A DNA stretch of 64,000 bases, taken from assembly GCA_025786725.1 (NCBI GenBank), contig JAHLTZ010000021.1, forward strand, positions 372,001-436,000, given 5' to 3'. Below, one piece after another: positions 10,923 through 22,598 of the stretch. The position numbers and the translations under genes are program-made. The notes under the pieces were generated by a model. It did no database searches. It had not been told where the DNA came from and saw only the letters and a program-made list of their open reading frames with translations. Every line of letters begins with the position of its first letter. Within the stretch, counting starts at the first letter, position 1. Source of the stretch: Syncephalis fuscata (lineage: Eukaryota > Zoopagomycota > Zoopagomycetes > Zoopagales > Piptocephalidaceae).

Positions 10923-12371
10923 ATGTCTAGTATAACCCGTTCTGGTCGTAGTACGCGTAACTCAGCAGCCGCAATGGCTACTGACGAGCCGGTACCCGAC
11001 AATATGTCCGAAGTAAGCGGTACTGATGAAGTAGCATCAACTGAAACAGAAGAAACCGTTGATGAAGTCGTCCAAGTTGACCAACCAATAGCTACGGTTC
11101 AACAACAAGAAAATATTACTAGTACTCGTCCGGTGACATTCGCTACTCCAATCGATACACCTACTGATACTAATAACTTAACGGTAGCTGTACCCGTCGC
11201 TAGTCAAGCATTAGTAGATAACTTATTACGCACCATTCTAAATCCTACCAACGGACTCACTGTTCACCAAACAGCTCAATTGACAATGTCGCTGGTACAC
11301 GCTTTTCGACAACTCAACCCAGGAGACCCAAATCCTCCAATTCCTACCTACACACCAGCTCCACAGTTCACTGTAGAAACGCCTGGCACTGCCCCAATTG
11401 CAGAACTTGGTCCACCTGACAACAACACCACACCCACACGCATCAACAGACGAGTGTCCATTTCGTCCATAGATTCGGACGACTCTGACACCACATCCAT
11501 CACCTCATCTTTCCCTTCCATTGCAGATAGTCAGCCTGAACCTGTTGCTGTTGTACCACCTGTGGTCACACAGCCACCCGACTTGAGTGTCCCTCAAGTG
11601 ATGACTAAACTACCAAAAATGGATATTGACAAACTAGATTTTAAAGCGGATCCTTTTGAATGGCTGCGTAGCTTCCACTTGATTGCTGGTTTGTCAGGAT
11701 GGGATGAACCCACGAAATGCAGTCGATTGATGTACGGTCTGCGTGACCGCGAGAATGCATGGTGCCTACTCAATATGCCGCGTGTCCAATCGTACCAGCC
11801 TGGCCTATTCGCGACGTTAGTAAAGGAGTTAGAGATTAAATGGTGTGCTGGTGATCCAAAAGAAGCGTTGAAAAACAAATTTTACTTACTTCGCTTAAAC
11901 GACAAAGAAACATTATTCGAATACGCCGATAGAGTTGAAAGAGCTGGTACCAATGCCAAAAGGACGCCTAGACAAATTTGGAAACAGATCAAAATCGGTT
12001 CTAACGACTACGTCCGCAGCAATGTCCGCTCGTTACGAATCCGTTCTATCGATGACTTTCGATCTGTTGGTCATAGTATTGAATTAGGAAGATACACCCA
12101 TAAGTTACTGCATGCGGCTAAGGCCAGCATAAACGTTGTTACTAATGACCAATCTCTGTCCGTGTCCAAGACGGCACCCAATGCAATGCAAGTAGGTACC
12201 CGTTCCGGCAATAACCGTCGCCCCAAACAACAGCCAGCTACACGTCGCTTCCCTTGTACCCTCTGTGATGATACGAATCACTACACGCATCAATGTCCAA
12301 ATTTAGCCACTGCCCGTGCATCGATAACCAGTAAACTACCTGCTGGTGATGCCAAACAGGCGGAAAACTAA
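10923..12371 (+). CDS. gag: Retrotransposon Gag polyprotein (482 aa)
   Basis: This ORF starts at ATG 10923 and ends at TAA 12369-12371. The N-terminal ~220 residues are Thr/Pro/Ser-rich. The central part has the Ty3/Gypsy capsid pattern (DPFEWLRSF, later KNKFYLLRLNDKETLFEYADR). Near the C terminus is one CX2CX4HX4C zinc knuckle (C-TL-C-DDTN-H-YTHQ-C), the nucleocapsid RNA-binding motif. It packages element RNA into virus-like particles. The stop is 11 bases before the ATG of Pol, which lies in the -1 frame. Confidence 0.93.
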   Translation: MSSITRSGRSTRNSAAAMATDEPVPDNMSEVSGTDEVASTETEETVDEVVQVDQPIATVQQQENITSTRPVTFATPIDTPTDTNNLTVAVPVASQALVDNLLRTILNPTNGLTVHQTAQLTMSLVHAFRQLNPGDPNPPIPTYTPAPQFTVETPGTAPIAELGPPDNNTTPTRINRRVSISSIDSDDSDTTSITSSFPSIADSQPEPVAVVPPVVTQPPDLSVPQVMTKLPKMDIDKLDFKADPFEWLRSFHLIAGLSGWDEPTKCSRLMYGLRDRENAWCLLNMPRVQSYQPGLFATLVKELEIKWCAGDPKEALKNKFYLLRLNDKETLFEYADRVERAGTNAKRTPRQIWKQIKIGSNDYVRSNVRSLRIRSIDDFRSVGHSIELGRYTHKLLHAAKASINVVTNDQSLSVSKTAPNAMQVGTRSGNNRRPKQQPATRRFPCTLCDDTNHYTHQCPNLATARASITSKLPAGDAKQAEN

Positions 12372-12382
12372 ATGGGACGTCG

Positions 12383-15300
12383 ATGTGTAAGGGTAACGAC
12401 GTCCCACCCCAAGTAAATCCCTTATCGACCATATCCGCAATTAATGTTGCTTCCGCTACCACATTATTGCAGGATGGAACGATTAATGGACATATGGTAT
12501 CGATGTTAATTGATACGGGTGCTGAACGAACGGTTATTTCTAGCGCTATATGTAGAAATATTGGCCTTGTCTTAGGCCCGTTCACTGATTCATTCGTTAG
12601 ATTAGCTGATGGCCGACACGCTAACACTCGTGGCCACTCCTTGGTGGATATCGAAATAGCTAGCGTTGTTCGGAAGGTTAAAGCAATAGTATTAGATACT
12701 TCCCCGTATCCAGTATTATTAGGCATGGATTGGTTATCCGCCGCTGGTGCCAGCATTGATTGCGCAGCTGGCAAATTGTTTATTGATGGCCAATCCATTG
12801 ACATGAAATTGTCCAACACTCCATCGCACGGTATACATGTAGTTGCCGTGGCTGGAAAAGTCCGTAATGGCCGGATACTTTCTAAGTTACAACAGCACTT
12901 AGTAAGACGGGATATCCGACCTACCGAGCAAGTTGATAATGCCGTGGTATCATTGGCACTATCCCAACTACCTCGAGTAGATCTGTCTGAGTCCATCCGA
13001 CTAGCCCGACTCAACAAACTGTTACTGGAATATACGGATCTATTCGCGGTAAATCCGAATAATCCACAAGCAGCTACTAGAGTTCGCCATACCATTAGTA
13101 CTGGTGACTCTAAACCCATTAATACTCCTCCGTACCGTTCTGCTTACCGTCAACGTGAAAAGATAACTGAAGCCATTAACGATATGCTTGAGAATGGCAT
13201 TATTGAACCATCTCGCAGTCCTTGGTCATCTCCAGTTGTCCTTGTTGGTAAGAAAGATGGTGGTGAACGTTTTTGTGTCGATTATCGTAAATTGAACGAC
13301 GCCACTAAGAAGGATTCATATCCTACGACTCGCATTGATGATGCACTAGATATGTTATCTGGTGCCTGTTGGTTTACTACTTTGGACCTTGCCTCTGGCT
13401 ATTGGCAAATCCAAATGAACGAAGCAGACAAGGAAAAGACAGCCTTTGTTACACATGCTGGCCTATATCAATTCCGTGTCATGCCATTTGGCTTATGCAA
13501 CGCGCCAGCGACCTTTCAACGATTAATGGACGAAGTATTGGCTGGTCTGAAGTGGCATTCATGTATTGTTTACTTAGACGATATTATTGTATTTGGTAGG
13601 ACGTTTGATGAACACCTACAACGTCTACGAACAGTTTTTAATCGTCTACGCGATGCTGGACTTCGCCTTAAACGTAGCAAATGTCACTTTGGCCAACAAC
13701 AAATAGCCTATCTTGGCCATGTCGTGAATGCTAATGGTGTTAAACCAGACCCAGATAAAGTCGCTGCTGTGCATAATTTCCCTCGCCCTACTGATATACG
13801 TGGCTGTAAAAGTTTCCTTGGTCTTGCATCCTATTATCGACGCTTTATTAGCCGTTTTGCCGAACGAGCCGAGCCCATTCGTCGCCTTGAGAAGAAAGGT
13901 ACACCCTTCGTGTGGTCAGACGAACAACAAACCGCCTTCGATGATTTACGCACTACATTGACTAGTGATACTGTGTTAGCTTATCCAACACTATCTAAGC
14001 CGTTTCGAATTGAAACTGATGCTTCTACTTACGGTTTGGGCGCAGTATTATCGCAACAAATCGACGATGGATGGCGACCGATTGCTTATGCCAGTAGAGC
14101 GTTGAATGATGCACAAAAGAACTATTCAGCTACCGAATGCGAATGTATGGCTATTGTATGGGCCATAGAGAAGTTCCGACCTTATATATACGGTAGTGAA
14201 TTTACAGTAGTCACTGATCACTCAGCTCTACGTTGGTTAATGTCACGACCCAATCCAACTGGTCGACTTGGCCGTTGGGCATTGAAGTTACAGGAATACC
14301 GTCCGACTATCGAATATAGGCGTGGTACTGCCAATGCCAATGCAGATGCCTTGTCACGAGATCCGTTGCCATGGCACGAACTAGTTGAACTAGCTGAACA
14401 AGACAAAGTAGAAGAAGTAATGCACATAGCTGAAAATACAACACCGTTGCTACCAACTGAAGAAGAATGGGTATATGCACAACAAACAGAGTTAACTACT
14501 GCTGATGTATATGCTTATTTACAACAAGGTGCTGAGTATATGACGCTAATGTCCGATGCTAGTCGGCGTGCTTTACGAAAACGTGCTAAACGCTTTGAGC
14601 TAGTGACTGGTCGGTTGAAGAGGAAGGTTATGAAAGGCGATGTGATGACAGAGTTGTTGGATGTTGTGCCTAATCAATATCGACCTATAGTTCTATATCA
14701 TTGTCATGATAAAGAATTAGCTGGTCATTTGGGTATTACTCGTACTTACCAACGACTACGTCAGAGCTACTGGTGGCAGAATATGCATAGTGATGTATGC
14801 GACTATGTGACATCGTGCACAGTATGTCAGAAGATACGACGAATACACCAACGATCTGGATTATTACAATCACTACCAGTGCCAGAAAAGCCATTCGACT
14901 TTATTGCCATCGACCTTATGGGTCCATTTACTGAGTCTGAACATGGTAATAAGTACGTAGCTGTATGCTGTGATTACACCACGCGTTGGATTGAAGCCGC
15001 TGCTATCCCAGATGCAACTGCAGAAACTACAGTACAGTTCCTGATGAATAACGTTATTGCTAGACACGGCATGCCTAGTGTACTACTTACTGATGGTGGT
15101 ACTAACTTTACATCTGGATTAACTGCCGGTATTGCGAAACGACTTGGCATACAGCGACGGATTACCTCCGCACGACGTCCACAGACTGACGGACTAGTTG
15201 AGCGTTTTAATCATACACTTGCATCGATGATCGCTAAGTTCACTAGTGATTTCGAAAAAGATTGGGATAAATATCTACCCCTGCTATTGTTTGCATACAG

Positions 15301-15910
15301 AACAACGAAACAGTCATCCGCTGGCCACTCACCATTTCAGTTACTATTCGGCCGAGAGGCGACTCAGCCATTAGAAGTAGCAGTTGGCCCTGTTTCAACG
15401 GCTCCAGTTCGGTTCCATAAGAGAGTAGAAGAATATGAGGAATACGTCACCGATCTGCAACTCCGACTCAATGATGTCAGGGAAAGAGCCAAGTTAATGA
15501 TTGAAGCGGCCCAACGTCGGCAGTCGGCTAGGTATAATAAAGGAAGAAGAAAAGAACCATTTAAAGAAGGTGACTTAGTGTGGATAGAAGAACAACTACT
15601 AAAAGGTACGAAGTTGAGAAAGATGAAAGAAAGAATGAAAGGTCCTTTTAAAGTGATAGAACAAACGTCAGCTGTCAACTACAGACTCAAGGATTTGGAA
15701 ACACAAAGAATGTTTTCAGAACACGCTGATCGAATAATTCCACTTCACACACGACCTGCCCATTTATTATTACCCAACATATCAATTAACCAAATATCAT
15801 TATCTAACCTTTCCACTAATTCACTTAATGTGTCAACGGGACGTTCGACACTTAGTGAGGGAGTGATGTGGCGACATATTCAGAACACGTGGTACACGGG
15901 TACCACGTAA
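12383..15910 (+). CDS. pol: Retrotransposon Pol polyprotein (PR-RT-RH-IN)
   Basis: The ORF is 1175 aa from ATG 12383. In order: aspartic protease with IDTGA (~residue 42) and LLGMDWL; reverse transcriptase with YPTTRIDDA, FTTLDLASGYWQI and the catalytic YLDD; RNase H with ETDAS and TDHSALRWL; integrase with an HHCC zinc finger (HDKELAGHLG...CTVCQK), a DDE core (AIDLMGPF, TDGGTNF, GLVERFNHT) and a C-terminal GPF/Y-like module (MKGPFKVIE). The Pol frame is open only from 12350, overlapping the Gag end by about 20 bases, so expression needs either a -1 shift inside that overlap or re-initiation after the Gag stop. The last 44 bases of Pol lie inside the 3' LTR. Confidence 0.96.
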   Translation: MCKGNDVPPQVNPLSTISAINVASATTLLQDGTINGHMVSMLIDTGAERTVISSAICRNIGLVLGPFTDSFVRLADGRHANTRGHSLVDIEIASVVRKVKAIVLDTSPYPVLLGMDWLSAAGASIDCAAGKLFIDGQSIDMKLSNTPSHGIHVVAVAGKVRNGRILSKLQQHLVRRDIRPTEQVDNAVVSLALSQLPRVDLSESIRLARLNKLLLEYTDLFAVNPNNPQAATRVRHTISTGDSKPINTPPYRSAYRQREKITEAINDMLENGIIEPSRSPWSSPVVLVGKKDGGERFCVDYRKLNDATKKDSYPTTRIDDALDMLSGACWFTTLDLASGYWQIQMNEADKEKTAFVTHAGLYQFRVMPFGLCNAPATFQRLMDEVLAGLKWHSCIVYLDDIIVFGRTFDEHLQRLRTVFNRLRDAGLRLKRSKCHFGQQQIAYLGHVVNANGVKPDPDKVAAVHNFPRPTDIRGCKSFLGLASYYRRFISRFAERAEPIRRLEKKGTPFVWSDEQQTAFDDLRTTLTSDTVLAYPTLSKPFRIETDASTYGLGAVLSQQIDDGWRPIAYASRALNDAQKNYSATECECMAIVWAIEKFRPYIYGSEFTVVTDHSALRWLMSRPNPTGRLGRWALKLQEYRPTIEYRRGTANANADALSRDPLPWHELVELAEQDKVEEVMHIAENTTPLLPTEEEWVYAQQTELTTADVYAYLQQGAEYMTLMSDASRRALRKRAKRFELVTGRLKRKVMKGDVMTELLDVVPNQYRPIVLYHCHDKELAGHLGITRTYQRLRQSYWWQNMHSDVCDYVTSCTVCQKIRRIHQRSGLLQSLPVPEKPFDFIAIDLMGPFTESEHGNKYVAVCCDYTTRWIEAAAIPDATAETTVQFLMNNVIARHGMPSVLLTDGGTNFTSGLTAGIAKRLGIQRRITSARRPQTDGLVERFNHTLASMIAKFTSDFEKDWDKYLPLLLFAYRTTKQSSAGHSPFQLLFGREATQPLEVAVGPVSTAPVRFHKRVEEYEEYVTDLQLRLNDVRERAKLMIEAAQRRQSARYNKGRRKEPFKEGDLVWIEEQLLKGTKLRKMKERMKGPFKVIEQTSAVNYRLKDLETQRMFSEHADRIIPLHTRPAHLLLPNISINQISLSNLSTNSLNVSTGRSTLSEGVMWRHIQNTWYTGTT

Positions 15911-16059
15911 TCGATGTGTCAAGCCAGCTATAAAAGCTGGAATATTTACATTTATTAATAAAGTAGTTAAATCCTAAGAAAAACCTTTTATTACAAGATC
16001 CTAGTGTTTTATCTACCTTGCCGTATTACTCAGTCCCCCTTCATAATAGTAATACGACA
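15867..16059 (+). repeat. 3' LTR
   Basis: 193 bp, identical by eye to the 5' LTR at an offset of 5304. It is preceded by a purine-rich GTGAGGGAGTGA that fits a polypurine tract for plus-strand priming. Its promoter lies about 300 bp upstream of the TRAPPC8 start codon and points toward it. Confidence 0.95.
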
Positions 16060-16064
16060 ATGAC
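16060..16064. repeat. Target-site duplication, right (ATGAC)
   Basis: This is an exact copy of 10558-10562, adjacent to the CA end of the 3' LTR. Confidence 0.95.
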
Positions 16065-16074
16065 CAATAGATAG

Positions 16075-16094
16075 AACACACACACACACACACA
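16075..16094. repeat. AC microsatellite
   Basis: A run of about ten CA dinucleotides lies between the retrotransposon and the TRAPPC8 start. Confidence 0.85.
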
Positions 16095-16257
16095 AATAAA
16101 CATTCATGTTCGTTATTTGGAATTCTATCATCATTACACTCCCATTGACCAAAGTCTTGTTTTTATTCTACTACTTGCTTGTTCTATCTATCAGCCAGCT
16201 GTATTATTGTCATTTTGACGTTTAGACGTGTCTATTTCCATATATACATGTGTCAGT

Positions 16258-19200
16258 ATGGCACAGCCCGATCGCGCCGATGTAGAACACCATGTAGAGG
16301 CAGCACTACGGTTTCCACGTCTATCTCCATTACGAACCGTTAGTCGGGCATTAAGTCCACGTATTGCCGTTGTATCCTCGGCTGATGTGGACGATATTTG
16401 TCAACGGTCGCGTCTCCATTCGCTCGCTGACCTCCTACTGCCATTTGGTGACTTGGTCGACGGTAAAGGTAAGTATATCGACTTGAAAGCTACTCGATAT
16501 TAATAAATCCTATGGGTATTCTATTCAAACGCTTAGTATCGGTACGGGATTTAGGTGGTGTACCGTCAACACTCGATGGATTTCATGTACGATTTGCCGA
16601 TTTGACCCAACTTGAAGAACCAAATTCATGGGCCGTTGACTGGGTAACAATGCAGATAGCCCGTCACCAACAGTCAAGTGATATAGGCAGTCAAGGTACA
16701 ACGATGAATATACGAGATGCCAAAGATGTAACGCCAGAATATCGATCAGGTAAGTTTAAATAGAAATAGGATAGAATATAGTGTTTTAATATATATATAT
16801 ATATATATTAATAGTACCGTTGGAGAATATGACACCATGGTATCGTGATTTCCGTAACATCTATCTCGAATATGCTGGAGCCACCGAACATGAATCATTT
16901 GGTCATCCTGTAGCCTGTATCCTTTAATACATTTGTTATTATTAATAATTAGACATCTTTAACCCAAATGTACTAATTAGGTGTTATTGCTGTATCTTCA
17001 CTTCATCCAGATCCTATTGAGGCATTAGGACGTCTTTATGAAGCTCAAAAAGTGGCATTATTTGATAAAGGATTTGTAGATCCAAATATTCTTAAATACT
17101 ATGTACTTGTACATGATTGTCAATTAGGTGATTTCACAAAGTAAGTAATCCATATTAATAACACATTAATTATTAATTAATTAATTATTAAATATTTATT
17201 ATTAGATCACTCGCTTTATTTGAACGTATGCGTAAACAATTGGGTGCCCATTGTCATTTACTTAAACTGGGTGCTGCTCTTAATGATGAATTGGCACCTG
17301 ATATCTGGGCACCTTATAGATCTCGTCGATGGCTTATTGATAATGCACCATCAGCTGATTGGAAGTCACTATCCTATCATTCATCCGATTCAATGATTCT
17401 ACCTTCAGATAGTGGGGAGGACAGTTTACATTCAACGCGTACCAAGACTGTATCACCGCCTATGAGTGGTGGTGGATTATTGTCGCCTATCGGTGGTAGT
17501 TCAAATAGATCTATTCATGAACGGCCATCGTTGCGTAATGTAGATAGTCTTGAAGAATTACAGCCGGCACCATTAATTGCCGCAGCTGATGTTGATTCTG
17601 TACGATTAATGATACGTGAACTAGTTGTACAAAGTCTTATTCCCTACATGGAGCGTAACATTCAACACTGGAACGAACAAGTAAGTAGTTACCATTAGTA
17701 TTTTGTACATACTTGTGTATTTATATATTGATAGGTGGCTAGTGGTCGACGAGGTGTAGCTGGTAGATTATTTAGTGCAGGTCGACGATTTTTTGGTCAT
17801 CAAGCAAAAACAAGCTCAGTTGGACAAATTCAAGCAACTCATCGTGGAAGTGCCGATTTTACAACACCACAAGATCTAGCGACTGTGTATGTAATATTAA
17901 ATAGATACTATATATAAATATATATTAATATTAACATATATATATATATATATATATATATTGTAGATACAACTATTTATCGCCAGAAATGCAATTGCGT
18001 CGACAAGCCGACTTTTCTTTTATGTTGGGTGATTATCGATCAGCTTTATCCGTCTATGATACGTTGAAGCGTGATTTCTCAATAGAAAAGGCGTGGAAAC
18101 ATGTAGCCAGTGCTCAAGTAATTAATACGAATGACACTATATATTAGTGTATTAATAGCGTATAATAATATTATAGGAAATGATGGGTATGTGTGAGTTA
18201 ATTCTTGGTAATGGTGATCGATATGATGCCGAATATAATCTGGATCAAGTGATCAATATTTATGTACAACGAGCACGTAATGGTGAATGTGCTACCAGAG
18301 CGGCCATTCTTCATTATGAACTATTCAGATATGCAAATATGTATCATGAAGCAGCACATGCCCTACTTAAATCTACCGATGAAGTAAGTTATCGTATATT
18401 ATAGTAGTTAATCCTTATTAGTATTATTGTAGTCATCCAATCTTCGATGTGCACTATTTCTAGAACAAGCAGCCCATAGCTTTTCACGAGCTATACCACC
18501 CAAAGTACGCAAATACGCATTTAGTCTTGTATTAGCAGGTCATCGATATAGTAAAGAGGAATTGGTAATTATATACTATTAATCAATACTATCCGCCTAT
18601 TAATACACCATCTATACTATATAATAGCGTGATCGAGCATTTAGATGCTATGAACTAGCATCGGCCGTATTTGATGAAAAGTCATGGCGTAATGTTGAGA
18701 ACCATATTCATTTTGCACTAGGAAGACAAGCATTCCACCAAGAAATGCTTACCACTGCATTAGAACATTTTGTTAAACTATTCCATGAAAGTGATCAAAG
18801 TGCAACTGTACAAACATCTTATTTACGGGAATTTCTATATATTTGTCAGGTAACTCTCTTTATATATACATATATATTAATGATATGAATAGTAATCGTG
18901 TATTAATAATATATAATAGAGTTATACGACGCGGTATAATAAGGATCCATTGGCTGAAGCATCGCTTACCCTGCCTATCCCCATAATTGATGACCAACTT
19001 GTAACAGTTACTTTACCTAATTGTCAAGTACGACGTGAAGAATCAGATGATGATGCCTGGCAAACACTGGAAGCGGCCTTTTCAACCGAGGCCAGTCCAG
19101 CGATAGCATTGGGCGAACAACGTCGACCCACCTGTGCTGTAGGCGGTTAGTAATAATAGTGTATATATATACATATATTAACATAGATTCATAGAATCGG

Positions 19201-21890
19201 TGGTAGTCAATTTCGAGATATATAATCCATTAAGAGTGACATTAAAACTAAGTAATATTGCCCTTGAATGTGTTCATGAAGAGAACGCCGATGCTGATGG
19301 CACCACATCTTCACAACAATATAATTCATTTGAACTGAAAAGACCGGATGATGAAGCAAATACCACCTCTTCAATGATTACGCTTGAGTACTTTCAACTA
19401 GAGAATATTTGGGAAACAAATCTACAACCACGAGAACGTAGAAAGGTAGGTTATACCAACGATTAACTAACCAACTATTTACTAATAGAATTGTTAATAG
19501 ATGACATTAAAGTTAATTCCCAAGAAGGAAGGGGTCATTCAAATTATTGGACTACGTTATACGCTTGATGACATTGTTGTTGGTTATAAAAAGTTTTGGA
19601 AACGAGGTCGACGTCTTAATACAACAAAGGCTGAACGGTCTCAACAGTTGTATGCACCAGATACATCATTGAATCTACTAGTGACACCGCCTATGCCATT
19701 ACTGGATGTTACAGTTAAACAATTCCCGGCCAACATGTTATCAGGAGAAGTGGTACAGTCTACACTGACCATTACTAATGGCGGTGAACGAGACTTAAAA
19801 CATTTAAGAGTTGTTTCAAGTCATCCGACAATGCTGTATATTGGTACGGCGGCCCTGGTTGGTACACCGGCCTATCGTAATAATAGCAATAATAATGATA
19901 GCAATAATGATAATGAACAACAAAGACCCACCGATGAAGAATGGCAAATGGTGGACAATGCACTAACTGAACAACGATATGTAGAGATTCCATTCCAGAA
20001 TGGAGATGAATCTGAACAATGGTTAAGACCAGGTGCCTCTGTTACATTACCATTATGGGTAAGAGCAGATCGTATTGGTAGACATACTCTACGTCTACTC
20101 TTCCACTATCAATCAGAGGTAATATACATATATACATATATATATATATAGTTAATAATATATATTAATGGTTTATTAGGAGAGTAAAGTAAAGATGCGT
20201 AGTCGTACATCACGTTATACACTAGAGACACAAGTATTACCTTCACTAAGAGTTAATGCATTTACCCGAGCGAGTACACAAAGTCTTCATGAATATATAC
20301 TAGGTTTAGAGGTAATTAACTAATTAATTAATTAATTAATTAATTAATAGAATATATTCATCTAATAATATACTAGGCTGAAAGTCTACAAGCGAGTGCT
20401 GATCTATTAATTACTCAAATATCATTAACAAGTGCCAAATGGCGTATTGAGCCAATTAGTGCATCAGTAGCTGAACAAGAGTAAGTAATAACGATATACT
20501 AATATTGATATATTAATATTGATATATTAATGTTATGGTTATGGTTATTAGAACACTACGTCTATTTTCACGACAGACACTTTATGCCTATTATCGTATT
20601 CGTAGATTATCATTTGATGATAATGAAGAGGATGACGATAGTGGTAAAGAGAGTGAAACAACGATATCACCCGAACGATATACACAGACCTGTCTTGAAC
20701 GTATGGAACAAGAAGGCGATGAACCACCCACCTCTACTAATGCCAATACAAAGACACGACCTGTACCAACACCACCACCATTAAGAGTTACGACATCGTA
20801 TATTAGTTTTGATGGATCAGAATTACTATCTACTATTGAGCCTATTTCACCATTATTCCTACAGTCTAAATTACAATGGCGTCGATTGGTCTTGTCTAAT
20901 GCATTAGGGAATCTATTTGATCGAGCAGTTAATGCATTTACCCTATTTGTATTTGGTGAAATTGATTTAACGGTATTCTGGCAAGTACCACGTCAAGGTC
21001 GATTTGGACATCATCATATTCTAGGCATTAATCTATCAAGTTCATCGGGACGTGATGGAGATGTCACGAATATGTCTGGATCAATGAGTGGTGGTGCCAA
21101 TAGTAGTGGCAATAGTGGAAGTGGTATTGGTGGTGGCAATAGTGGAGGTAATGGCGGTAGCAGTATTGGTGGTGGTGGTGGTAGTTCTCTATCTAGACGA
21201 TCGAGTACCGTGTCAAAACGACGTAGTCTTAGTATGTTAAGTGTTCGTACTTCATCATTGACTAAGCGCAATAGTATTTTAAGTGTGGCTAGTCGTATGA
21301 CCCTATCGGTTGAAGATCCGATTAAAGTACTTGTTGAATCACCTAGTGAAATACTACATGATTTTACTACTCAAGGGTAAGTTGGTATAATTATTATTGT
21401 TATTATTAGTATAAACATTGGTTTATTTTAGATTATGTATACTTGAAATGGCTATTTCATTTAAGAATTGTGCTATTGGTCAGATTGAATTTACATTGGA
21501 ATTGGAAGAAGCGGATGAAGCATTTGCTCAACGACCAGAAACAGGGTAAGTAGTTAAAAGATAATTGGGTATAATTTATTTATATTTAATGATAGGGCAC
21601 CGATTGCTAAATCAGATGCTAGTCCGGCTCGTTTCGATTGGATTGGTGTTACGCAATTGACGGGTATTTTAGAGGAGAATGAAGAGCGAGTACTTCGCGT
21701 ACAAGCTTGTTTCTCCCAACCAGGGGTCTATAATCTTAATCGATGGCGTATGACGGTTGCTGTCATATCACCCATATCCAATCTCTATCACGATATGAAT
21801 GGTCCAAGTACAACAGCTGATCGATCTACCTTTTCCGAGACACCATCTCTGCCTCACTATGTTACTGTGAACCATAACCGTGCTCAATAA
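16258..21890 (+). CDS. TRAPPC8: TRAPP III subunit TRAPPC8/Trs85
   Basis: Eighteen exons: 16258-16468, 16537-16749, 16815-16916, 16981-17140, 17206-17680, 17735-17886, 17967-18117, 18177-18383, 18433-18564, 18628-18849, 18920-19145, 19195-19445, 19501-20118, 20180-20311, 20377-20480, 20552-21376, 21432-21545, 21596-21890; about 1529 aa (human ~1435). Family signatures include VSVRDLGG...VRFADL near the start, TPWYRDF, HPVACVIAVSS with PDPIEAL, and SPEMQLRRQADFSFMLGDY before the helical repeats, then a beta-rich C-terminal half. Trs85 brings TRAPP to autophagosome precursors and activates Ypt1/Rab1. A Gly/Ser-rich insert (~21050-21180) is probably disordered. ATG 16258 is the first in frame; an out-of-frame ATG at 16248 precedes it. 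Confidence 0.93.
17935..17965. repeat. TA microsatellite inside a TRAPPC8 intron
   Basis: A (TA)n run fills much of the intron between 17886 and 17967, right up to the acceptor TTGTAG. Confidence 0.9.
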
Positions 21891-22060
21891 TATTAATAAT
21901 ATATAATATATAATATATAATATTGAAATGTGATTTGTGTGTGTGTGTTATATAATGAACACGTAATTCATTCATTATAATCATCAGCATCATCATTATT
22001 CAGTAGTTATTTTATTTGTTTATCGAATACTATACTGATTATTATTGTTACTTTGTCATC

Positions 22061-22507
22061 ATGGTATGTACTAGCTATGTTCATTGCTATATTCCTATTT
22101 ATTTAACTTTGTATGCAATATAATAGTCGGCATTGTTTAACTTTCAAAGTTTATTGTTTGTCATTCTACTGGTGATCTGTACAAGTACTTATCTTCGTGC
22201 TCAGGTATATAGTAAAGAGTTGATGTGTCGTTTATTAACCAGCCAACCATGTATTGACTAGACACCCGCCCTTATTGATCGCAATAAACAAGGGTAAATA
22301 TACTAGCAATTAGGTAATAGTAGTCCATAGATTAATATAGTGTGTAGATTTCTTGGTTTATTCTGGAAAGCAGCAAGGATAGGCAAGTTACTGGTCATAG
22401 ATAGGATATATAGTATTTAATATTCATTGTTAAATATAGGAGAGCGATTAAGTTTCTACGTGGCATTATCGTGTGTGGCCATGGCAATTAGTGTAATCAT
22501 TCAATAG
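22061..22507 (+). CDS. TMEM167: Kish / TMEM167 secretory-pathway protein (71 aa)
   Basis: Five tiny exons: 22061-22063 (ATG only), 22127-22204, 22262-22293, 22348-22382, 22440-22507. Spliced, they give a 71-aa protein that begins MSALFNFQSLL and contains TPALIDRNKQG, LGLFWKAARIGER and a second hydrophobic segment ending IIQ. This matches the length (~72 aa), order and two membrane helices of the Kish family, Golgi/ER membrane proteins needed for the early secretory pathway. Phase is consistent at every junction. The last intron (22383-22439) uses a GC donor, GCAAGT. The gene has no ORF long enough to be noticed unspliced. It is convergent with Utp22, whose stop codon lies 92 bases downstream. 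Confidence 0.93.
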
Positions 22508-22598
22508 GCATGATAGCTAGCTATACACATAGTCATTTATAAGAGGGATATATATAAACGCATTTAATAATCTATTATTCGTTATTGTCGTAGCTTGA

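Larger units (their letters stand above)
10563..16059 (+). mobile_element. Complete Ty3/Gypsy LTR retrotransposon (5497 bp)
   Basis: The element has two 193-bp direct LTRs beginning TG and ending CA (10563-10755 and 15867-16059), a 5-bp target duplication, a Gag ORF with a zinc knuckle, and a Pol ORF ordered protease, reverse transcriptase, RNase H, integrase, which is Ty3/Gypsy order. I saw no difference between the LTRs, and both ORFs are open, so insertion looks recent and the element may be active. It sits between the 3' end of the dynactin gene (127 bp before) and TRAPPC8 (198 bp after the right target duplication), in the same orientation as both. There is no chromodomain visible at the end of integrase. 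Confidence 0.97.
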
